Assembly (NCBI GenBank): GCA_035578155.1
Contig: JAPWDM010000011.1
Span: forward strand, 21,118,375 to 21,182,374
Length of the DNA stretch: 64,000 nt
From: Brachynemurus nebulosus
Taxonomy: Eukaryota > Arthropoda > Insecta > Neuroptera > Myrmeleontidae
Reading direction: 5' to 3'
Part shown: one piece after another, positions 30,926 through 42,200 of the stretch
Layout of the letters: each line of letters opens with the position of its first letter
Position numbering within the stretch: the first letter of the stretch is position 1
The notes under the pieces: model-generated
Seen by the model: the letters and a program-made list of their open reading frames with translations, nothing else
Told to the model about the DNA's origin: nothing
Database searches by the model: none
Translations under genes and position numbers: made by a program

Positions 30926-31809
30926 CCCTGTACATCAACGCCATCTGGTATATTAGTTAAAGCGGCGTCAAAAAACGGTCCATTTTTTTTTATAATGGAC
31001 TATATGCAGAGTGGCAGGGACATGGTCAAGTGATATCTCCAAAACCATTCGTCGGATGAATTTGAAATTTGCAGATCTTGTTTAACCCTAGGTTGAGGCT
31101 TTTTTCATGTAACTTGATTTCATTTCTGGTTACTCGTTTCTAGCCGCGTGGTATCAACTTATAGAAGTAAAAATTGGTGTTTTTGGTGTCGGGATATATG
31201 GACACTCTACACGGATTGTGAATGTTATGATATGAACCTTAAGTTTTGATTTTTAATCGTATTTTGAGTGAAAAAATATTGCATAATTTTAAAATTAACG
31301 TGTGTGTAAATTTGACATTTTAGTTAAAATGCATGTAAAATATAATACATGTTTTTATTAAAAAGGAAATATAAATAAATGTTTTCTTTTTTTAATTTTT
31401 ATTTTTACTGTTATTAATTACTAGGCTTTTTTATTTAATAATGTAAGATTTTTCTGTTTTCATGTTTTCAGTGAAAGTGAAAATGAAGTCCAAGTGAAAG
31501 GACCAGGTTTTCAAATGGATAAATAATTTCAGTAGCTTAGGAACTAATAATTAAAAAATTGCAAATTACATGTGTTTGTATGATAATACGTATTTATAAA
31601 AAAAAATACGTTGCCAATGGGGTGTGGCGCACAGCTTCCTCGTACTCGTAAGAGCACCTTGGTAATTTTATGCCCAATATATATTTTTGCATAATTTAAT
31701 ATAGGTATATAAATTAATAAAAATAAATAAACAAAACGATTCATAAAAAATTGTGTGAAGTGAGACTAGCAGTAAATAAGATATAGACATTTAATGGGAT
31801 TTCATAATA

Positions 31810-32110
31810 GCGCCGTGGATACTATTATTCTGAATGCAATGAAATTTGTAGGGGACCATCTAGGAACCAGACCGCATAATTTCTGACAATTTCATAAAAA
31901 ATAATTGAATAGTTCAGAAGTTATGCCACTTGGTGCAATTTAGCATATTAATGGAATGACATGGCAGTGGCGTAGCTACCGTTACTCCGATTTCGATTAA
32001 ATTCATAGGGGACCATCTAGGGACCAAATTGCATAATTTCTAAAAATTTCATTAAAAACAATCAAATAGTTCAGAAGTTATACCACTTGGTGCAAACTGG
32101 CGATACACAG
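31810..32110. repeat. Two-unit tandem repeat, about 160-bp period
   Basis: Unit 1 (31810-31950) and unit 2 (31975-32110) share GGGGACCATCTAGG, CGCATAATTTCT or TGCATAATTTCT, and TAGTTCAGAAGTTAT followed by CCACTTGGTGCAA. It ends in ACAGACGGACCGACGGACAG. It looks like the degenerate end of a retroposon or satellite. Confidence 0.7.
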
Positions 32111-32904
32111 ACGGACCGACGGACAGATACCAAACCAAAATTGTTCAGGAAGCTCTAAAACGTAAAATTTGCGTAAAAATTTTTTTTTGGAGGGAAAAAA
32201 CTTTATTTTTTGAAAGTGATCACAATGCTTCCGCTACGTTAGTCAAAATAACTAACTTTCTCTCGATGAACCGTAACCAAAACTACCGGATATCCGAAAT
32301 AATTAAATATCCGAAAATAAAAGTTTCGGACTTTTTTCGGATAATAACTGACAACACCCGTTAGAAAACTGAATTTAAATCGAAGAAAGTTTTTGCTGCA
32401 TGTATTTCTTTTGATAGATTTTTGTTGATTCGTGTTTGACGTTCACTTTTAAGTAAAATTTTCCCTTTTTTACTATAGAAAATTTTCACTAAAAGCTATG
32501 AAAAAAGAATATGTTAAAATTTTTATGTATAAGTATGTATGTAGGTATTCATTTTAATTTTATTTGTCAAATAAAAAGAAAATGAATGCGTAGAAGCAAT
32601 AAAACTGAATATGTTGTACGTACGTTGTACAAAATTATTAAAAATATGTTCAAAGGCGTATAAATTTACGTTAGTGTTATTTTTTGAATGTGTTTTAACG
32701 TAATTTTTATGCAATTGTACCAAAATGTTAATAGTTTTAATTCCATATAAACATAATCAACTGTCTTTAACATAAACAAATTTTCTTGAGAATTTTTTAC
32801 AAAAAAAAATGGAACAAATATATACAAAATCGTATTCAACTAAGAGAAATAGAATATAACTGAATCGTTAAATTGGATTAAAAAAATCATGACACGTCAC
32901 TTAT

Positions 32905-33646
32905 AAAGCCTTTTTTTGAAAATAGGATCGCAAAAAATGAGACAGAACAAAAAGAATGTGAGTGCGAGTGAAATGGAGAACGACATATTTCTTAGTTTTT
33001 CTCGAAAAGTAATTAACTTAGAGCAACGGTGTAAAAACATTTTTTACGCATATTGCCTTTTACTTTGGCTTGATGTAAAAAAAATTTTGAAAAATTGGTT
33101 AATTCTGGCAAAAAACTCATTTTGTTGACAAAAACTGCCCGAAAAACCTACTTCTGGGCATCCGACGTATCTGGCTAACGAACTTAGCCGAGCTAATCTA
33201 GTCTTCAGTACGCACACAAAATTTCATGGTCATTAAACGTTTCGTTCGAGATTTATAAACATACATATATATATATGAGGCATTCTTCCTGAACGGGAGA
33301 CCCCCTGCTGGCCAAAATTTGTGTTGCTTAAAATAGATGTACAATGTAAATAATAAACAAATACTTTACCTTGCAAAATACCACTTTCAATTATAAAAAA
33401 ATTCGTTTATAGCATTTTCGACGTGAAATTTCACGCTCTTTCAGAATCCGAAATAAAAAGTAGATCGTTCCATTTGAAAAATACGACTTGACCTCAAAAT
33501 GACCTTGAAAATGAAATTCAAGGTCAAACTTAAGGTCACCATTTAATGTCCCCCTTCGTACCTAACAACTTTTGTAAAGGTCATTTTTTGATAGGTGGCG
33601 CCTCTGGCGAGATATTTAGATGCAAAGATTAAAATGGCCCACCCTC

Positions 33647-33728
<82 letters not shown>

Positions 33729-33779
33729 CAGAAATATGCTTTGAGGTCTCTAGAATACGAAAATGATATTCACTAATAT

Positions 33780-33862
<83 letters not shown>

Positions 33863-33913
33863 CAGAAATATGTTTTGAGGTCTCTAGAATACGAAAATGA
33901 TATTCACTAATAT

Positions 33914-33971
<58 letters not shown>

Positions 33972-34100
33972 ATATATATATATATAGGATATTAGTGAAT
34001 ATCATTTTCGTATTCTAGAGACCTCAAAACATATTTCTGTTATAGTCTCGGCTTCAGATTGCGTCATGAGAGCAGCCGTAAAAGCTGAATTTCAATTTTT
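32905..34100 (+). repeat. CCCCTGTCGC repeat family, copy with TA tracts
   Basis: Its middle (ATCCGACGTATCTGGCTAAC) and its end (CATTTTCGTATTCTAGAGAC and onward to GTCTCGGCTTCAG) parallel 54440-54780 in the RPN2 intron. The TA tracts sit at the equivalent place in both copies, so the microsatellite belongs to the element. Confidence 0.65.
33650..34043. repeat. Three TA tracts with a triplicated 57-bp module, one inverted
   Basis: TA tracts run 33650-33727, 33782-33861 and 33915-33970. Between them the module AACAGAAATATG..CACTAATATCC appears at 33727-33782 and 33861-33916, then inverted at 33985-34043. The inverted third copy makes a large potential hairpin. Confidence 0.85.
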
Positions 34101-34885
34101 GGAAATTCACTAAAAATATCACCTATAAGTATGTCGAAATTATGGTTTTTCCCGGGACCCGTCATTTCTTTCCACGACCCTGTAGCTAATAGGCATTTAC
34201 CTAATATGTATTATACTAATCAATAATTTTTATACTAGTTAATATATAATATTACTGATTAAAAGACAAATATTCAAGGAAAAATAAGAAGTTATTTTGA
34301 TTTAAAGATCAAAGTCTATAAACTAACCTTGGTCAGTGATTGATATCGTTAATGTGGTCAATTAATATTACATATTTGCACGCTGACGGTTATGAAGAAT
34401 TATGATGAAATGATGAACTGATACACTGTTTTAACTATATACACTTTATATGGAATTATTGACGTGGTACAGCGTGGTGTCGCATTTAATCACGTTTCAC
34501 TTGACGTCTTACAGCGTTGACTGTTAACGAATTAATATGTACAACCACGAGGGTCGTAAGGTGATAAGGGTCATAAGTAAGGTGGCCAATTTAGCTAACT
34601 CTTTGACTAGTCAATGCGGGACAATATTACAATCTTGCACCTTATTTTAAAACAGAATAACTTTTTTTACAAATTTTTTTTACAAAACTTTTTTCTTAAT
34701 GAAAAGAAAAACAAGGAATTATATTTATAATTATTCTCAATTTACGAAATATGAGACTTCCTGGACCCATTAAACCCATTCTGGGACTATTTTGACAAAA
34801 GTTTTAATGTGGGACAGCAGCTGCTTTTGCGGGACGTTTGGACACCTAAATCATAAGGTAGGTACAGTGGAGATCATGGACGCTC

Positions 34886-35270
34886 CGACGGAAAAAAATT
34901 TATGAAAAACTATGATAAATTCGATAAAAAATTATGAAACTCTATGAAACAGTAAATTATTAAAAAATCATATTTTTTCATAGAAAATCATAAAAAATTA
35001 CCACGGCTTTAATGAAAAATTATGCATTATTCTAAAACATTATGATTATGAATTATGAATAACTATGAAAAAATATGAATATCTATTACATCTGAATATC
35101 TGAAAATCTATTAAAATCTCTGTTTTTTAACGATAATTTCTGACAAACGATGAATTCTTCTGAAAAAATATGATAATGAATTATGATCATAAAAGTGTCC
35201 AAATTTCGATATGTTTTTCATAGTTTTTTATAATTTGTCATAATTTTTTTCATAGATTTTTTTCCGTCAG
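34886..35270. mobile_element. MITE with TGACGGAAAAAAAT ends
   Basis: Left end CGACGGAAAAAAATTTATGA and right end TCATAGATTTTTTTCCGTCA are inverted. The interior is built of repeated AATTATGAAA-type words. Non-coding; target duplication not readable. Confidence 0.7.
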
Positions 35271-36292
35271 GGCGCCCATATCCGGGAGCAAGGAGGGACC
35301 GCGCCCCCTCCCTAGCTCTTAGAGAAACGATAAAATATATAAGTGTAGTGGTAGTTAGGTGTTTTCTCTTTTAACGTAGCCTAGTATTTTAGCAACAGGA
35401 TAAAGTTTTACAACATGGTCGGAATTGGGACTTTTTATGGCTACTTACAACTTTACAAGCCGTCATTCGTCATCCCCCAAAAATTAAAAATACTCCTTAT
35501 TAGCAGTTCTAGCCCCCCCCCTCCCCCAAATTATCATATTGGCGCCCCTGGTGGAGACAGTATAATCTCGGGGAAATTAAATATGTAAAAATTTCGTACT
35601 TAGCGTATTTAGCTTACCTCATCTACCTCGTCTACCTAGTGAAAATGGTACAAATTGTACACATTCTACAAATACTAATACAAACAAAATATTAATGAAA
35701 ACGATATTAATCAAGGTTCTAAAAATCTCAGATGATCTAATGACGTCAGGTGAATGATGTAAACAAACCTATTGATCAACCACACGGTGACGGTAGTCTG
35801 AACCACACCACTGACACCACATAAACGTCACAACTGTCACTACTGTCACAGAATTAACTACGAAAGAAACCTTGTATGCCTTCATAAAATCAGTGACCAA
35901 TTTATTTGCAAAACATTTGACAATCAAAAGTAACCTCTTAAATCAAATATTTTAAATTAGTAAAAAATGTGATCTGATAAGTACTTAATACCTAGATATG
36001 AAAATAAAAAAATAAAAAAATTCTCATTTTATAAAAATTTCCATAGAATATTATTTACTGTGTACAACGAATCTAATTTAATATTCAAATTTCCCAGTTC
36101 TGTGTACTTCCATACAGGTCAAAGTACATTTTACGAAACGTCAACAGGTGGTTAAAATGAAAATATACATAACTACATAATACTGGAAACCAAATAAATA
36201 TTTTAAATAAATAATATGATTATTTTATTTAAATTTGTTTGTGTAAATAATTTAATAAATATAAAATCAATAATAGTGTGCAAGTGACTAGA
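35271..36292. other. Region upstream of the KRAP-type gene
   Basis: Contains C-rich old repeat debris (35270-35550), then AT-rich sequence. The 5' UTR and promoter of the next gene are presumably in its last few hundred bases; no core promoter motif can be claimed. Confidence 0.4.
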
Positions 36293-39200
36293 ATGCGAAG
36301 AAAATCGCCAATAACAATACAACAATGGGTAGATTCTCTACCCAGCCCTCCGAATCAACAGAATGATCATAAAAATAATGATACAACAACCGGTCGAACA
36401 AATGACATGACTGACAATAATTGTAATAACAATAGTCAATTGTGTGCTGGTACATCAATTAAAGATACTCCTTCCCATTTATTGTCGGGAAATCAAAGAG
36501 GAATACTCAGTAGAGATGCATCGTTTCAATCGGATGATGCTAGTAGTCACTGTTCTAGTGTTGAATCCGTTTTAGAATTACGGCGGCCCGATCCCGAAGA
36601 AATTTTAATGGGCTTAGGATTTGGTCCGTCAGCAGAGGATGATGATATCGCTCGGATACCGAAACGCTTTTTACAACCGTCCAAGGTAAATTTTTTTTTA
36701 AATCATTAAAAGAAACAATAAATATGTAAAAGCTTTTAGGTCAGACAGACCAAATACAGAATAGTTTTGCTCTCTATATTGACCTACATACTACGAATAG
36801 CAATGTCCTAAAAAAATTTCGTTTTTTTCTTCGTATATGATTCAAAACCGCCATAATTAGAAATTAAATTTAGCGAAGACTTCCAATCAAAGGCTCAGAT
36901 TGCCTATTATAAAACTATAACACAAAGTTGTTTTTTGAATTTGTGTCTTTGAACCATATGAAGGGTACAGGGGAAAAACGATCAGAGTCACAAAAAGTAA
37001 ATTTTTCAGGGGAGCGTTTTTAAACTTTAAAGTGTGAATCATGTATTATAGGCGCATTTTTCAACATAAATATATATTCTGCATACTGCCAACATAACTG
37101 CATGGATTTTGGCATTTTTTACTTTTTGTGACTGATCGTTTTTCCCCTGTACATTGCAATTTTGAAAATTTTCATTTTAAATATTGCTACGAAGAATTCT
37201 ATTTTTATATCTCTATAATGCCACACCAAATAGTTACTTAAGTAGTCATTTTATATTTACATGTTCTTTTCAAAAATTTTAGTAATACTCTTAAAGTAAA
37301 TAATGATATTTAGTAAATACTACAATCTTAAAATAACCAATTATAAAACAGTCCCTTTTGGTAAATTTAACTATTGATCTAATTAAATTATATTAAATTG
37401 ATTTTAGCTGCCTGGGGTGGATATCGAAAAATTCTTAAGACAACGACGAGAGGCCAAAGAAGCAGCCTTAGGCTACTATTGGTCAAAGTAAGTATTTAAT
37501 TGCATCGTTGTTAAATATTAACTACTAATACAGTAGAACCCCTTATAAGTACCAGCAAACCTCTCATATTTTATATTATAATTCTCCTATTCTGTCACTT
37601 AAAATGTCTGAACAAGGTCTGGACAGATTTGACACATGTCCACTGATATGTATATATATGGATACGGGGTGTCCGCCATGTTGATGTTCCTAATCGGACG
37701 CCTGGCGATCAGCCAAGGTACTACCGTAGAACGCGGTGATTTTAAACAAATCAACGTGTTTAGGAGTAGAAAATGATGGATTATAGGAAGACAATAATAA
37801 CAATACACATAATGAAACAAAACATCTTTTTTATTTGTAGGGTTGCATTTCATTAGATTACATATTGTATTATTAACACTTTACGGTCCACGTTTTCACC
37901 ATCTGAAAATGATAACAATAACCGCAGAGGCCGACCGTGAACAATTATTATTACACATTATATATGTGCGATGTTAAAAAATATTTATATAAATAAACAC
38001 ACTTTTTGTGGTTAGCTTCTATAAAAATTTTTAGGATAAACAAAATATGTTTAAAAGAAATGTGTATTTTATATTATTATTTATTATATTGACAGTATAA
38101 GTTTATATTTTCATTCTTGTATTGAACGTAAAGAAGTTATATTATTAGGAGATTGCTTCAATAATTGAGCCGTTGAGAATTATAGTGGTGTAAGTCAATT
38201 TTTTCATAAATTTATTTTATATTTTCATTGATAAGTTAATATTATTATTTATCTATTTAAATAGTGAAACAAGTCCTAATTTACCTAAATTGTCAACAGA
38301 TGCCATTTAAAGTAACGATATGAAATCAAAAATCATTTTCGTTTTTTTATTAATGGTGTATGTCTGAGTTAGTCCATTTCTTATTAATAATATAATATAG
38401 TACATAGGTATATATAAATTCATTTTCGGTTTTTTATTAATGGTGTATGTTTGACTTACAGTGAGTCCATTTCTTGTTCGTATGTACCATATTTTTATTA
38501 AGACAAGGTGCAAGTTAAATTGAAAATTGATGAAAATCTTATATTAGCAGATGAAAGTGATTTTCAATTCGAATCATTCGAAGAATCTGGCTCTGAATAT
38601 TTAATTTCTGAATCAGAAGCCAGTGAATTGGAGAAAGTTTAATATAAATTTTTATATTGAGGTAACTTGAAACATTTATATTGGTTATTTTATTGTTATA
38701 TTAATTTTTACTTTTTAAATTTATTTAGAAACTAAGTTTATTTATTTAGAACGACAAAAGTATAGTTTATATTAAGGTACAAAACGTTTTCAAAATATAA
38801 AAACTTGAAATTCTGACGTTTGTAAAACCAAACGAAATAAAGGAACAGAAAATGTAAATGCGAGTGGTGTTGTAGTTCCAAGAAAACAATTCTTGAATTC
38901 TGATTATAAATGTAGAAAAAAAAGTGTTTCAGTAGCAGTTTTTCTAAAATTAATTTTGTATATTAAATTGTATATTAAACGCAAGTCAATAAAAGTTATT
39001 ATGTTTACACGATCGTTTAATTTTATAGTGGTGTATCTCAGTCATTCCTTTTCCTTTGCTATACTTGTTGGGTCTAATACTTAAAAAAAAACTCTTAAAA
39101 TTTAAGTTAAAGTATTGACAATCGAACACCCAATCCAAAATTTTATTAACCTTTACCTATATTTTAAAATTATAATTTAACTTTAACCTTAAATATCTCA

Positions 39201-42200
39201 AAACTAGATAAAACTGACTTACACCACTGTAGTTCTCAACGGCTCAATTATCATACAAAGAAAAAATGTTAAATTTGGAAATAATTTTTTTATTTATTTC
39301 TAATTTTCCAATTACAATAATAAAACCAATAATAAAATCCTGTTCTTATTGAATATAAAATATAATATTCACTCGCCAAACTCAAACCACGATTACACTT
39401 GGTTTTTAGTGGTTATGTTCGTTAGGTTCATAGAAAAATACATAGACAAATACGTAGTTATATAAATTATCTATGGTTATGTTGACATAAATAATGTAGT
39501 ACGTGTAGTACGCTGGCTGATCGACAGGCGTCCGATAAGGAACAGTCGCTAACACACGCCTGTCTATGCAAACTCGTATCCAGATACATATACATATCAG
39601 TGCACATGTCCGTTATACTATTCCAAGAGAACGTATCATGTGTCTCATGTAGGGATGTCGTTTTTTAATCGATAAATCGATTAATCGGAAGAATGAAAAC
39701 CGATTTTTAATCGATTTTGATTTTGAGATCGATTCACACATCGATTTTTATTTTATGGAAATCGCGAAACTTTTTTTTTTTTTCAAAACAAATTGCTTTT
39801 TTATTTGCACATTACTATTTATTTATTAATTTAAATTTAAATCTATTATCGATACTACGATTATTAAATTTTAAGCATTAAACGCATCAAATGTATATAA
39901 TCAATATCAAATGTTTATGCTATTATGCATCAAATCAAATTGTCAAAATTGACAAATTAACAACTGTACCATGTACAAAACAATAAAGTTTAGGCGGCTA
40001 TTTAAAAAAAAAAAAGAAAAAAAAATATTTATAATTCTTTCTTTATCCCCTAATCTATAAAAAACTTTGTACGAAATTAAATAAAAACTTCTCGACATTT
40101 AGCACAATTTAGATAATACATATACAAATTAACATTTTTATATCAAATGAAAACAAAAATTGTCAACTTCGTTGTTATGTTGTGATTCATCTCTATACCA
40201 TAGAATAAAATTCTAAAAAATGTTGGTAATTAAGTACGTATTGTTCAACAAATCTGACTTTGCCGCTTCAAGGTCATTAAAAGTGAGATAGTACTTACAA
40301 TAAAGAAAAAATTACCTTGATAGCGGCAAAGTCAGATTTGTTGAACTGTACAGGCTTAACTTTTAAACAAACCACATGGTAAAATTTGTTTGTCTCAAAA
40401 TGCCGGACTTTTTACTGCCAAGTGATAAGTACAATAGATAAGGCCACAAAAAAAGAAAAAAAAATCAAAGATCCCAACATTAAAAAAGTGAACCCTAGGA
40501 ATTTACAAAAAATAAATTATACTAAACTATGTTGATAAAATTGAACATTATTTAGAATTATACCGTATTGTCACAGATGGCGGCACCTGTACCAGTGAAT
40601 ATATACATATGACAGCATTTTGAGCCGCCATATTGCAGGACGAGTTAACTCGTCTTAATCATTTAAAGAATTAATTTTCTTCTTTTTAGAAAGTTCATCT
40701 TTCTGAATTATAAATTTTTACTTAAAAATTACCGCCACTTTTGCAACGGCAAATTTGAATCGATTTCTTGGAATCGATGTTGCATACAATCGATAATTTA
40801 AGTATCGATTTTTTTATTGACAAGTACGAATCGATTCAAAAATCGATTTATTTTTTAAAAAAACGACATCCTTAGTCTCATGTCAATAATTGTCAAGCAT
40901 TTACTCTCGTAAAGAATTACGCGTGCGCTTGTTACTGTAATTGAAACAACAAAAAAAGAGGAAGTATAGCTTATGAGCAGTGCCGTAATTACACTAGGGG
41001 CCTGGTGGGCACTGGCCCCGGGCGGCAAAATTTGGAACACACGTGATAAGTTTTTTTTTTTTTTTGCTAATCACTTATTTCCCGATAGGAAAATAAGAAA
41101 TCGGAGCTGTTTTTTTTTTCACTCGTCACTTATTTTTTAATAGAAAAAGGAAAAAAGTGGGAAAGTTTTTTTTTTTTAATTTTTGTCATGGGCGGCATAT
41201 TTCACAGTTCCCTGGCGCCCTGCTTATGAGAGATTTTTTTTTACAGTAATATAGTACAATAATGGTTTAATTTAACTTGTATTCTCTCTAATACGGATTT
41301 GAAATTAAACAAAACGTTATAATATAGCAATTGTACGAAAATTTTTAAAAATTGAGAAAATTCTTGCACCAGATTTTTACGTTGGTTTTGTTTTGTATAA
41401 TACGAACTCACATACCTAGTATGCATAATCGAAAAGGACAGTAAACTGTTTAAATCTAAAGAAGCAGTAAGAATTAAATAATCTTTTTAAATTAAAAATT
41501 GAAATGTACTGAATTGTACAAAATTAATGAATATTGTGCAAGAAAATAAAAATTGTATAACATACAGGCTGAATAACCTGACAGTTAACACCATGATGGT
41601 CATAACCTATAATGAAAAAACGCCCAACTGGTACGCTATTTTGATAGCTAATCATCATCTAATACACTATATCGTCGCCGTTACTTCAAAACGTCGTATG
41701 TCAAAAAAAGACATTTGTGAGAAATTAAAAGAAGCTGTTTTATTCTTTACGCTACAATTCTTTTTGGTTGCTTTGTTTATTGAATTATCAAGGATTTTTG
41801 GTGATATGTTATTAGTGTTATTTATTGTTTATTAAAGTACCTGTATTTTTAAAGCACCGTACGACATATGACGCATTGCCGAATAAAAATGGCGATATAC
41901 GAAGTATTTTCAAGTGCGCTGGAGTATTATAACGCTCCTTTCACATTGTACGGCTTTCACCGTACGGTAAAAAACCATACGATTTTTGGCCGTGGTATTG
42001 TAGCTTTCACATTATACAGCTTTTTGCCGTTGTAAACTGAAAATCTTCATTTGATTTATACAACGTCATACAAGTTAACAAGTGTGATTAAAGTTAATTT
42101 TATAAATCATAGGAAATAGACATTAGGATTATTTATTAACACACTCTTTGAAGATCTGAAGAATGACGAAAATAAATTTTTCAACTATTTTCGGATGTGA

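Larger units (their letters stand above)
39650..40874. mobile_element. 1.2-kb hAT element, host of two nested insertions
   Basis: Ends TAGGGATGTCG and CGACATCCTTA are inverted, with repeated ATCGATT motifs next to both. A perfect 8-bp duplication GTCTCATG flanks it (39642-39649 and 40875-40882). A piggyBac-type MITE and a short palindromic MITE lie inside. No transposase frame remains. Confidence 0.87.

Noticed and set aside
41527..41835. 102-codon plus-strand protein
   Set aside because: Overlaps a repeat block (VAVTSxxRMSK) shared with 43320; no homology or splice context, so not called as a gene.
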